From contig JACJID010000003.1 of assembly GCA_014138725.1 (NCBI GenBank), forward strand, positions 186,001 to 250,000: a stretch of 64,000 nucleotides of DNA. The letters run 5' to 3'. The notes beneath the pieces are model-generated. The model was given only the letters and a program-made list of their open reading frames with translations, searched no databases and was not told the DNA's origin. This stretch comes from Kutzneria viridogrisea (lineage in GTDB: Bacteria > Actinomycetota > Actinomycetes > Mycobacteriales > Pseudonocardiaceae). Position numbers and translations under genes: made by a program. Positions 34,633 to 42,677 of the stretch are shown piece by piece; the first letter of the stretch is position 1; the number at the start of each line of letters is the position of its first letter.

Positions 34633-37600
34633 TTATCGGCGTCGTTTGACCCAGGTTATCGCCTCAGGTGGGACGCGTCCGACTAGGAGGACCTCCTTGG
34701 AGTTGCTGGCGACCCGGCGGGGAGAGGAACCTCGAACGTCGGCCGCCGCCTGGGCTTCGGGTGTGGACACGTCGATGACCTTGCCGTGGAACTTGTTCAG
34801 GTCGATGGCGACCATGCGGCCGGTGTACCACTTCTCGGCAACGTCGCGGTCCTTGGTGGTGGAGATGTACTGCGAGGCCCAGCCTGGCCTGCTGCCGCTG
34901 GAGAGGTGGCCTGCGGGGTGGTAAGTGGCGTTGGGGTTCTTGGCGACCAGTCCCTTGGTGGGGTCCTCTCCGGGGTGCAGGTTGCGGTAGACAATGTTGC
35001 CGTGCGGGACGGGGAATTCCTCGTCCTGGCATGACATCAGGCCCAGTGGGTCGATCCACCCTGTTGGGTTGGCAACGTAGGCGTGCGGATTTGGGCCGCC
35101 GTCCAGGCCGAGGGGGTCGGGGCTGGTGTAGGTGGCGTCCTCGGGGTTGTAGTACCGGTGGTAGTTGTAGTTCTGCCCGCTCTCCAGGTCGTGGTACTGG
35201 CCGGGGAACCGCAGTGGGCACCAGGCTTGCTGACCGCCTGGCGCCAACTGCGCGCCCCACAGGGTGGTCGACGGGCGCCAGGCGATCTCACCGGTGGGAT
35301 CGACCAGCTCGCAGGGTGTGCCTACGAGGTCGCTGACGATGGCGAAGAAGCGTCGGTCCACCCACTGCTGGGACGATTCGTGCGAAGCGCGCTCGATTTG
35401 GGTGAGCGGGGTGAAGGTGCCGGGCTGGTAGTCCCAGGCCAGGGTGTGTCCGGTGGTGCTGGTCTGCTCGGCGAGGTTGGCGGCATCCCAGGTGAACACC
35501 ACCTCCTCGGTGATCTCGCCAGCCGCTCCCAAACGCTGTTTGCTGACACGACGGCCCAGCGCGTCGTAGGTGTAGCGCCAGACGATCCCGTCCGGAGTGG
35601 TCAGCCCGACAAGTCGGTCCTGGCTGTTCCACTGGTAGCGCCAGACGCGCTGTTGCCCGGACAGGGTGCGGACCTGGCGGGTAACCAGCCGCCCCTGCGG
35701 GTCGTGCTCGAAGCGGACGCGGCCGGCGCCGTGGATCAGCGTACCGGTGACCGTGCGCGGTCCGGTGGCGCCGTGCTCGTCGGGGTCGGGCCAGGTTCCC
35801 GCGGTGAGGGTGCCACTGGGGTCGTAGGTGTAGTCCTCGCGGTGGCCAGGTGCCTGGGCGCTGGTGGCGCGGCCGAGCGCGTCGAGGTCGTAGTGGCGTA
35901 TCCCGGCGAGTTGGTCGATCACGTTGGTGACGCCGCCGTCCGCGCGGTAGGTCCACGCGCGGCGCTGCCGCAACTGGGCTTGCCCAGCTGGACCAGGGGC
36001 GGTGAGGGCTTGGGTGTGCAGGCGGTGGTTGGTGTCCCAGGTCTGGGTCAGCGTGACCTGGCCGAGTTGGCGGGTGACCTCGCGGCCGACCGGGTCGTAG
36101 CCGAAGGCGAGCGTGTGCCCACCGGTATGCAGCGCCACCGCGCGTCCGGCGATGTCGTAGTCCCACTGGGAGACCACGCCAGTCGGGGTGACGCGCCGAG
36201 TGCGGCGCCCGGCGGCGTCATAGCCGGTGGCCAGTGTTCTGCCGTTGCAGGTCTCTGCGGTCACCCGGCCCAGCGCGTCGCGGGTGAACACCAGGTCGGT
36301 GTCGGCGGTGGTGGCGCGGGCGAGTCGCCCGGCCGGGTCGTAGGTGAAGCGGGCGTGGTGGTCCTCGGCGCGGTGCTCGGTGACCTGCCCGAGCAGGTCA
36401 TAGCTATAGGTGGTGGTCTGGCCGAGGCTGTTGGTGCGTGCGGCGAGGCGTCCGGCGGCGTCGCGGCGCAACTGGTGGTGGGCGCCGTTGAAGTCGGTCT
36501 CGGCGATGAGGTTGCCGGCGGGATCGTAGTCATAGCGCCAGATCAGGCCGGCGGGGTTGGTGACGCTGGTCAGGCGCAGTTCGGTGTCGTAGGCGAACGC
36601 GGTGCGCGCGCCGGTCGGGTCGATGTGGGCGAGGGGCTGGTCGAAGGGGCCGTACTCGGTGCGGGTGATGCCGCCGAGCGGGTCGGTGTAGTCGACCTGG
36701 TTACCCTCGCCGTCATAACTCCAGCGTTCGGTGGCCCCGTCGGGGAACCGGCGCCAGGCCAGTTGGCTCTGGGTGGTCCAGCCCAGGGTCGCCACGCCGC
36801 CGGCGGGGTCGGTGATCGCGGTGATGCGTCCGAGGTGGTCGCGCTGGTAGCGGGTTGTTGCCCCCGTCGGGTCGGTGACTTCGATGGGCAGCCCGGCCGC
36901 GTCGCAGACGTAGTGAGTCGTGGCGCCCAGCGGTTCGACGATCGCGGCGAGCCGGTGCCGCTGGTCGTAGTGGTAGCGGGTGACCGCCCCGTCCGGGTCG
37001 ACCGAGGCGGCGAGCAGGCCCGCCTCGGTGAACTCCTGCCGCAACACCGCGCCGTCGGGGTCGACGATGAGGACCGGCAGGTGCAGGTCGTTGTACTCGG
37101 CGAGGACCTGGGTCCCGTCCGGGCGGGTGATCCGGGCGAGGTCGCCAGCCTCGGTGTACTCGTACCGGGTGGTCTGCCCGAGTTGGTCGGTCTGGCTCAG
37201 GGGCCGGTCGTAGGGGTCGAACTCGGAGCGGGTTTGCCCGCCCAGTGGGTCGGTGATCGCCGTGATCTGTAGTGCGTCGTTGAGGTGGTAGCGGGTGGCA
37301 TGACCGAGGGAGTCGGTCGCGGTGGTGACCAGGTTCTCCCGGTCGTAGTCGAAGGTGTAGCTCAGGAACCCGTCCGGGCTCTCGCCCCGCACGCAGCGCC
37401 CGGCGGCGTCGTAGGCATACCGGTAGGACCGGTCGTTGCGGTCGGTCCACCTGGTCAGCCGGCCCTCAGTGTCGTAGTCCAACTGCAGGGGCAGGCCGGA
37501 GCCGTTGACGATCTCGACCAGTCGCCGCTGCTCGTCGTAGCCGAACCGGCGCACCACTGTGTCGGTCTCGCCAGGCAGAACCAGTTCGGTGATCAGCCCA

Positions 37601-38541
37601 TCGTGGGACCGGATGTCGAGGTGGTAGCCGCCGGAGTGCCGCACCCGCACGGGGATGCCGGCGGAGTCGTGGTCGATGTCGATGCGGTTGGCAGCGCGAT
37701 CGGTGAGCGCGGTCAACACCGGCACGGCGGTGTCGCCGTCGAAGTGCAGGGTGCGACCGGTCTCCGGGTCGTGGACCTCGTAGCCGTGCTCGCTACGCAG
37801 CAGGGGCCAGCGCGGGCCTTCCACTGGCAGCACCGCGCCCTCCCCCACCGGGGTCGGGTAGGACAGCAGCATGCCGTCCTCGGCCACGAACACCACGCCG
37901 TGCTCGTCGATCTCCAGCCGCTGATCCAGGGTGGATGCCCAGGAGGCCCCGAACAGGCGCCCCACCCGGTAGGAGGACAGGTGAGTTCTGCTCAACACCA
38001 GCGGCAGGGCGGCGGGCAGGTCCAGGTCGGTTTCGGTGAGCAGGACATCGCCGGTGGCCATGTCCACCGGGTCTCCGCCGGTGCACCTCTTGCCGTTGGG
38101 GATGGCGTGCTGGCGTGGGTTGTTCCCCAAGTGCCCGCGTGCCGAAGCGGTACGGGTACCGGTGCCGCCCCGACCGCTCCGCGGACTGCTGCCGCCACCG
38201 TGGTGGCCGCTGGTCTTGGCGTCAGGGTGCAGGCCTTTGAGCAGTCCGGCGCCGTGGTGGTCGGCGTCCTCGTGGAGGTTGGCGGTGGTGTGCAGGTGTT
38301 TACCCGCGGTCTCCACGACGCGTCCGCCTTGGCCGAAGACCTTGCCGGTGATCTGTAGGCCGCGGCCGAAGGCCTTGCTGATCACGCTGCCGAACCCGGA
38401 GCTGTCCCCAGAGGCATGGGAGAGCAGGTTCTGCCCTGCCGACTCCAGCTTCTGCCCACCGGAAGTGAGCTTGCCGCCGAAGTCGGCCAACTTGCTACCG
38501 GAGCGCCGCATGTGTTCCGGATGGACGTTGATCTTGCTCAC
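34633..38541 (-). CDS. Rhs/YD-repeat polymorphic toxin with ADP-ribosyltransferase-like C-terminus
   Basis: 1302 residues, GTG start. The N-terminal ~120 residues (INVHPEHMRRSGSKLADFGG...) look like a type VII-exported helical/WXG-type region. GDPVDMATGDVLLTETDLDLP (DUF6531-like) follows at ~155, then more than 30 YD/RHS repeats (YDxxGR-like, GxxTRYxYD) and the core terminator DPLGLDGGPNPHAYVANPTG with WIDPLGL. The variable tip (~130 residues) has VYRNLHPGE (Arg ~1185), QYISTTKDRD (STT ~1226) and SKEVLLVGRVP (Glu ~1282), the R-S-E order of ADP-ribosyltransferase toxins. A target-modifying antibacterial toxin is inferred, exported with the ESX-like genes upstream. Confidence 0.85.
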   Translation of the reverse strand: MSKINVHPEHMRRSGSKLADFGGKLTSGGQKLESAGQNLLSHASGDSSGFGSVISKAFGRGLQITGKVFGQGGRVVETAGKHLHTTANLHEDADHHGAGLLKGLHPDAKTSGHHGGGSSPRSGRGGTGTRTASARGHLGNNPRQHAIPNGKRCTGGDPVDMATGDVLLTETDLDLPAALPLVLSRTHLSSYRVGRLFGASWASTLDQRLEIDEHGVVFVAEDGMLLSYPTPVGEGAVLPVEGPRWPLLRSEHGYEVHDPETGRTLHFDGDTAVPVLTALTDRAANRIDIDHDSAGIPVRVRHSGGYHLDIRSHDGLITELVLPGETDTVVRRFGYDEQRRLVEIVNGSGLPLQLDYDTEGRLTRWTDRNDRSYRYAYDAAGRCVRGESPDGFLSYTFDYDRENLVTTATDSLGHATRYHLNDALQITAITDPLGGQTRSEFDPYDRPLSQTDQLGQTTRYEYTEAGDLARITRPDGTQVLAEYNDLHLPVLIVDPDGAVLRQEFTEAGLLAASVDPDGAVTRYHYDQRHRLAAIVEPLGATTHYVCDAAGLPIEVTDPTGATTRYQRDHLGRITAITDPAGGVATLGWTTQSQLAWRRFPDGATERWSYDGEGNQVDYTDPLGGITRTEYGPFDQPLAHIDPTGARTAFAYDTELRLTSVTNPAGLIWRYDYDPAGNLIAETDFNGAHHQLRRDAAGRLAARTNSLGQTTTYSYDLLGQVTEHRAEDHHARFTYDPAGRLARATTADTDLVFTRDALGRVTAETCNGRTLATGYDAAGRRTRRVTPTGVVSQWDYDIAGRAVALHTGGHTLAFGYDPVGREVTRQLGQVTLTQTWDTNHRLHTQALTAPGPAGQAQLRQRRAWTYRADGGVTNVIDQLAGIRHYDLDALGRATSAQAPGHREDYTYDPSGTLTAGTWPDPDEHGATGPRTVTGTLIHGAGRVRFEHDPQGRLVTRQVRTLSGQQRVWRYQWNSQDRLVGLTTPDGIVWRYTYDALGRRVSKQRLGAAGEITEEVVFTWDAANLAEQTSTTGHTLAWDYQPGTFTPLTQIERASHESSQQWVDRRFFAIVSDLVGTPCELVDPTGEIAWRPSTTLWGAQLAPGGQQAWCPLRFPGQYHDLESGQNYNYHRYYNPEDATYTSPDPLGLDGGPNPHAYVANPTGWIDPLGLMSCQDEEFPVPHGNIVYRNLHPGEDPTKGLVAKNPNATYHPAGHLSSGSRPGWASQYISTTKDRDVAEKWYTGRMVAIDLNKFHGKVIDVSTPEAQAAADVRGSSPRRVASNSKEVLLVGRVPPEAITWVKRRR

Positions 38542-38573
38542 TAGCAGGGCTCCGATGTGCCGGGGTCAGCGCA

Positions 38574-38616
38574 CTCGCCAGCCAGCCGCAATACTTGACT
38601 GCGGCTGGCTGGCGAG
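38574..38616 (-). terminator. Perfect 17-bp hairpin between T7SS genes and the Rhs toxin gene
   Basis: CTCGCCAGCCAGCCGCA (38574-38590) and its exact reverse complement (38600-38616) flank a 9-nt loop. It lies 11 bp after the stop of the proline-rich gene and 32 bp before the toxin start. No T-run follows, as is common in actinobacteria. It may terminate or attenuate the upstream operon, limiting toxin expression. Confidence 0.6.
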
Positions 38617-38627
38617 GTGCGTCGGGG

Positions 38628-39869
38628 TCAGGGCTGGTAGCCGGGGTCACCGATGACCGGTGGCACGGTCTTCACCCCGGTGCCCCAGTGCTCGTCGGTG
38701 GGCTCGAGGAACTTGTTGGTGTGCTCCAGGTCTTCCTCGCCCTTACCACCTTTGCCGCGCCCCGCCGAGCCACCCACACCAGGGCCACCAGCCGCGCCCG
38801 CACGGCCCGGCGCCCCTGCCGCTCCACGGCCTGCCAGGCCGCGTTCCCCCAACTCCCCAAGACCGGTCCCACTACCGGGACCGCCACCACGCGGGCCACC
38901 GCCCGAGCCGCTACGACCACCAGTACCCGAGCTACCCGCACCGCCACCCGGTCCGGTCGGTCCGCGACCTGATCCGCCCGGGCCGCGCCCGGACCCTGGA
39001 GGCTCGCCCGGGCCACCGATCGGTACCCCTGGGGGCGGCACGATCACCGGCGGCGGCCCCGGGGTCGAAATCGGCGGGGGCGGCGGCTGGATGGGGAACC
39101 GATCCCAGCTCGGCGGCCGGACGGGGCCCGGCGTGGGCGTCGGGTAGTCCTGCAGCTTGGTCTCATCGGGCGGCAGCTGCGCCGGGGGCCGGTTCGCCGG
39201 GCCACGCTGATCAGTACTACGGGGTGTCCGCGGCCCGCCACCGGGCCCCAGGGGCCCGGGGTCACCGGGGTTGTAGGGCAACGGGCCACCGGGCTGCTGG
39301 GGTGGGATGGCGTCGATACCGTTGCTCTGCGGCACCATCGGGTAGGACGCCACCGCCGTGGTGGTGGAGGTGGAGCTGTTGCGGTAGTCGGCGTAGATGC
39401 CCGCGGCCTTGTCCGAGGCCTCCATCGCGGCTTGCTCCTGCTGCTCGGCGTCGGTCTTGCCGCCGCCCAGGTGGGTCCAGCTGCGGGAGAGCCAAGTGTC
39501 AGTGGCCTCGACCTTCACCGGCGGCGGCATCTTGTGCCGGACGTCGGCGAAGTGATTGGCCTGGTCTTGCGTGGACTGCCCGACCGAGTGCGAAACCTGT
39601 TTGGCGTCCAGCACGAACTGCGCCATCGGCGTGACGTCACCGTGGAAGGAGTCTGCCGCGGAGCCCTCCCAGATCGCGCTCGCCTTGCGCAACCCAGCGG
39701 TGATCAGCCCGTGGATGTGGTCGAATCGTTCGCCGACGTCGGTCTGCCAGTTACCCACCGCCGTGGACAGCTCGCCAGGGCCACGGCCGCCCTGCAACTG
39801 GTCGTAGATCGTCTTGTGGTCGAACGCGGCGTGCGCCTCGCCCGCGATCTGCCTGTCAAACGGCCACAT
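38628..39869 (-). CDS. WXG100-like protein with long Pro/Gly-rich tail (T7SS-associated)
   Basis: 413 residues from ATG 39869 (ATG 39872 just before it is also possible); GGGGAGGG lies immediately upstream. Residues 1 to ~170 are helical and WXG100/PPE-like, with ASAIWEGSAADSFHGDV as the WxG turn. The next ~230 residues are extreme Pro/Gly low complexity (PQQPGG, PPPPPIS, many GG/GR), ending with an acidic EEDLEHTNKFLEP segment. This layout is common in actinobacterial ESX effectors and scaffold-like proteins. It probably passes through the type VII secretion system or assists the Rhs toxin. Confidence 0.7.
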   Translation of the reverse strand: MWPFDRQIAGEAHAAFDHKTIYDQLQGGRGPGELSTAVGNWQTDVGERFDHIHGLITAGLRKASAIWEGSAADSFHGDVTPMAQFVLDAKQVSHSVGQSTQDQANHFADVRHKMPPPVKVEATDTWLSRSWTHLGGGKTDAEQQEQAAMEASDKAAGIYADYRNSSTSTTTAVASYPMVPQSNGIDAIPPQQPGGPLPYNPGDPGPLGPGGGPRTPRSTDQRGPANRPPAQLPPDETKLQDYPTPTPGPVRPPSWDRFPIQPPPPPISTPGPPPVIVPPPGVPIGGPGEPPGSGRGPGGSGRGPTGPGGGAGSSGTGGRSGSGGGPRGGGPGSGTGLGELGERGLAGRGAAGAPGRAGAAGGPGVGGSAGRGKGGKGEEDLEHTNKFLEPTDEHWGTGVKTVPPVIGDPGYQP

Positions 39870-39894
39870 CATGCCCTCCCCGAGCCGTGTGTCG

Positions 39895-40497
39895 TCATTT
39901 CCCCGCGGGCAGGTTGGCCAGCACGGCCCCAGCCACCGTCTGGGCAAACCCGCACGGATCCTGGTAGTCCGCCCGCTGGCCACCCAGCCGCGTGAAGTCG
40001 ACGAGGAAGGTCTGGGTATCGGAACTGCCCACGTACACGCTGCACGACCGGCTCTGCTTGTTGACGCTCACTGCGGGGTACCCGGCGACCTGGACTGGTA
40101 TGAAGCCGCTGAAGGTGTTGCTGTTGCCGTAGACGGTGGCCAAGCCCTTGCCCTGGGTGGTGTCCGGGGCGACGTAGACGCTGATGTCGGAGTTCACCCA
40201 CTGGCACTCGGTCTCGCCCCACGGCGTCTTCTTCGTCTTCGGCGCCGCCGTCGCGCCCAGCGTCTGCAACTGCGGCGGGGTGAGCAGCTGACAGGAATCG
40301 ATCCCGGTCAGGCTCTTCGGGCTCGACACCTTCGGCGCCGTCACAGCGGTGCTGGTGGCCGAGCCTGAGGCGAAAGTGGGCGCCGAGGTCGGTGACGGGG
40401 TTCCTCCCGTCTGCGGTGAGCAGGCGGCGAGCAGCGTTGCCGTGGCGCAGCAGAGCGTGGCGGGCAGAAGCGGGCGAAGATCACGGGTCACGGTCAC
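39895..40497 (-). CDS. DUF3558 lipoprotein
   Basis: 200 residues. Signal peptide with lipobox LLAAC (Cys ~26), a Ser/Thr/Pro-rich linker, then the DUF3558 domain: LTGIDSCQLLTPPQL, GETECQW and CSVYVG...DPCGFAQTVAGAVLANLP, with the paired cysteines typical of the family. DUF3558 lipoproteins sit beside ESX/WXG100 genes in Pseudonocardiales. Located on the outer face of the membrane. Exact role unknown. The small gap to both neighbours indicates one operon. Confidence 0.82.
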   Translation of the reverse strand: MTVTRDLRPLLPATLCCATATLLAACSPQTGGTPSPTSAPTFASGSATSTAVTAPKVSSPKSLTGIDSCQLLTPPQLQTLGATAAPKTKKTPWGETECQWVNSDISVYVAPDTTQGKGLATVYGNSNTFSGFIPVQVAGYPAVSVNKQSRSCSVYVGSSDTQTFLVDFTRLGGQRADYQDPCGFAQTVAGAVLANLPAGK

Positions 40498-40512
40498 GTC
40501 CGGGGTCGCGGG

Positions 40513-40896
40513 TCAGAGGGAGAACTTGATCGCGGCGCTGGTGTCGGCCACGTGGTAAAGCTTCATGGTCTTGTCGACCTGGTCGATCATGTCCTGGCAG
40601 CGGGTGATGCAGTCGTCAACGGTCTTGCCCAAGCCGCCTGCCTCACCGCCTGCGGCCTTGCGCAGGCTGTTCACCGCCTGCTTGCTGACCTCGTCCTCAG
40701 CGGGGTAGGCCACGTTCCCCAGCAGGAGCGCGGTGTTGCGCATGTCCAGGAATTCCTGCTGGGCCTGCACCCACACGGCCTTCACGGTCGGCAGTTGATC
40801 GGGTTGTACCTTGAGCGTGCCCTGGACCAGACCGCCCTGGCCGTCGCTGGCCCAAGTAGCGAGCGCGGCCATCGGGGTGTGGGCGTTGTCGGTCAT
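40513..40896 (-). CDS. Small helical WXG100-like/ESX protein
   Basis: 127 residues, nearly all helical: VQAQQEFLDMRNTALLLGN, DEVSKQAVNSLRKAAGGEA and CITRCQDMIDQVDKTMKLYH. It resembles the small PE/WXG100-type partners encoded next to DUF3558 lipoproteins and EspG genes. No signal peptide, as expected for a type VII substrate. It probably dimerises with the larger neighbour at 38628-39869. Family-level assignment is from context as much as sequence. Confidence 0.6.
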   Translation of the reverse strand: MTDNAHTPMAALATWASDGQGGLVQGTLKVQPDQLPTVKAVWVQAQQEFLDMRNTALLLGNVAYPAEDEVSKQAVNSLRKAAGGEAGGLGKTVDDCITRCQDMIDQVDKTMKLYHVADTSAAIKFSL

Positions 40897-40957
40897 CGGC
40901 CGGTGCCTTCCTGGACGCGGTGATCAGAGCGGATGGTCGTTGCCTGTGGTGGGACGG

Positions 40958-41734
40958 TCACAGCCGTTGCCGGGTTCCGGCCAGCAGGTCGTCGGTGACC
41001 CGTGTCAGCAGTCCGAGGTCGGCGGGCGCGGCCACGGTGTACCCGGCGCGTTCATACACCGCGGCACGGCCCCGGGCGGTGTCGATGACCTGCAGCACGG
41101 TCGGCGACCGGTGCCGCCTGCCAGCGTCGTCACGGACGGCGACGCCGATCTTGCCGAACCCGACCCGCTCTCCACCCAGCAACGCCACCAGGTTGCGGGC
41201 GTCATCGGAGCGGACACCCCGGGCCCGCAGTGCGGCGGTGAACCCGGCGTCGGAGTCCTCACCGAACTCCGCCAGGCGCGCGAGCGCGGCCTCCAGTTCC
41301 GCGGTCGGCAGGCTCACTGCGTGCCCCGGCCCGGACGCGACCGCGGGGAGCAGGCTGAGCAGGGCGGTGGTGGCGGCGTGATCGGGAATCGTGTCGATCC
41401 GCACCTGGTCACCGTCGACCAGGAACCGGGCGGCGTGGCCGGCACGCGCGGTAACGCAGGCGCGCAGTTCCCGGCCCGGCGCCGCCGCGAAGCGCAGGTC
41501 GAGCTCGAACGGGGCGTGCGCGAGCAGCGCGAGGGCGCCGTAGAGGTCGTCGTCCAGGTGCCGGTCGAGCAGGCCGCGTGCGCGCAGCCGGGCCTCAGCC
41601 TGATCCAGGGCGTGCTGCGGGTCGGCGGGCGGCACAAAGTTGTTGCGCCAGGTCACAACCGTGGGCAGCGCGGGGAGCTGTGATCGCTGCCATGCCACCC
41701 CGAGCTCGGCATAGTCCAGCTCGATGACCACCAC
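40958..41734 (-). CDS. EspG-family ESX secretion chaperone
   Basis: 258 residues. The pattern fits the EspG family: start VVIELDYAELGVAWQ, a central beta-rich part (RACVTARAGHAARFLVDGDQ), LLPAVASGPG, and the ending SPTVLQVIDTARGRAAVYER...DLGLLTRVTDDLLA. EspG proteins are cytosolic and bind PE/PPE-type heterodimers to keep them soluble and guide them to the ESX channel. Its position upstream of the WXG100-like gene supports this. No ESX core (EccA-E) genes are in the window, so the apparatus must lie elsewhere. Confidence 0.78.
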   Translation of the reverse strand: MVVIELDYAELGVAWQRSQLPALPTVVTWRNNFVPPADPQHALDQAEARLRARGLLDRHLDDDLYGALALLAHAPFELDLRFAAAPGRELRACVTARAGHAARFLVDGDQVRIDTIPDHAATTALLSLLPAVASGPGHAVSLPTAELEAALARLAEFGEDSDAGFTAALRARGVRSDDARNLVALLGGERVGFGKIGVAVRDDAGRRHRSPTVLQVIDTARGRAAVYERAGYTVAAPADLGLLTRVTDDLLAGTRQRL

Positions 41735-41782
41735 GAGACCCCCGTCTCCGCACGTGTGCCCAACCCACCCGAGGGTAGCCGA

Positions 41783-42235
41783 TCAGTCACCCAGCGGAGG
41801 CAAAACGCGGAAATGGCGGCAAGCGGGCCCGTACCCCACGGCGTCGATCAGGCGCCACACCTCGTCCAGGTACCGCACGAACCAGGTCGCGGCCAGCGGG
41901 TCGAGCACCACCTCGTGGACCTGGCCTCCGGGCAGTTCCAGGTACAGCTGCCGGGGACCGCAGTCCGCGTCCTGCGGCACCGCGCACTCTGGGGTGTGTG
42001 CGTGCACGCCGAGCAGGCGGTCGCCGTGGACCGCGTGCCGCACCGGGACGTAGGTGATGTGGCCGCTGAGGATCGCGGTGACCAGTTCGGCGATCCCGGA
42101 GACGTCCACGCTGACCGTGACCGTCTCGGCGGCGGGCAGGGTGAGGATCGCTCGGTGCTGGTCGTCGGCGAGCCCGAGGAGGACCGTGCACGGTGTTCCG
42201 TCGGTGTGGTGGGCGGCTACCTCGTGGCCGGACAT
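41783..42235 (-). CDS. Hypothetical protein in T7SS operon
   Basis: 150 residues from ATG 42235 with GAAGGGA 5 nt upstream. Contains LPAAETVTVSVDVSGIAELV, HITYVPVRHAVHGDRLLGVH, and DPLAATWFVRYLDEVWRLID. No family recognised. Soluble, no signal sequence. It lies between the Nudix-like and EspG-like genes with gaps of 22 and 48 bp, so it probably belongs to the same transcript. Confidence 0.6.
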   Translation of the reverse strand: MSGHEVAAHHTDGTPCTVLLGLADDQHRAILTLPAAETVTVSVDVSGIAELVTAILSGHITYVPVRHAVHGDRLLGVHAHTPECAVPQDADCGPRQLYLELPGGQVHEVVLDPLAATWFVRYLDEVWRLIDAVGYGPACRHFRVLPPLGD

Positions 42236-42257
42236 CGCGTCCCTTCGTGTCGAGTGA

Positions 42258-42677
42258 TCACTGTGGTGGCGCGGGGACCCAGGTGCGGTCGGCGAAGGTG
42301 CCCTCGGCAATGGCCTCGCGCAGGCAGAACGGGTGCACCTCGACCCGGTGCACCGAGTAGCCGTCGACCCACCGCGCGACCCGGGCGACATGGGCGGGGA
42401 GGGCGTCGATGTCGGTCAGCGTGACGTCGAAGACGAACACCACCCCGACACCCCCGTCCACCCTGTGTTCGAGGACCGCGCAGAAGTCCGCCTGCTGCAC
42501 GCCCAGGCCAAGCTGGTCGTGCAGCAGGCGCCGCAGCGCGTCCTCAACCGGCTCCCCGGATCCGACGGGGCCGCCGGGGAAGGTGTAGCCATGCGGGGCG
42601 GGCAGGGTGAGGTAGTACTCGTCGTCGCGGCCGGTCAGCGCGTACACCGCTACCCGTGGCCCCGATGCCGAGGTCAC
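42258..42677 (-). CDS. Nudix-like protein with degenerate Nudix box
   Basis: 139 residues from GTG 42677, overlapping the upstream stop (GTGA). The fold signature is Nudix: RVAVYALTGRDDEYYLTLP, HGYTFPGGPVGSGE and VEDALRRLLHDQLGLGV. The Nudix box Gx5Ex7REUxEExGU is recognisable, but the metal-binding REUxEE reads RLLHDQ, so the catalytic glutamates are missing. It is probably a non-hydrolytic ligand-binding Nudix protein. It sits in the operon between two unknown genes of the T7SS locus. Confidence 0.65.
   Translation of the reverse strand: MTSASGPRVAVYALTGRDDEYYLTLPAPHGYTFPGGPVGSGEPVEDALRRLLHDQLGLGVQQADFCAVLEHRVDGGVGVVFVFDVTLTDIDALPAHVARVARWVDGYSVHRVEVHPFCLREAIAEGTFADRTWVPAPPQ

Noticed and set aside
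35083-37272. 729-codon plus-strand frame inside the Rhs gene
   Set aside because: Antisense shadow of YD repeats; the minus strand has the clear RHS core and terminator motifs.
38750-39300. Tandem DNA repeat in the Pro/Gly-rich segment
   Set aside because: It is low-complexity coding sequence without a fixed repeat unit.
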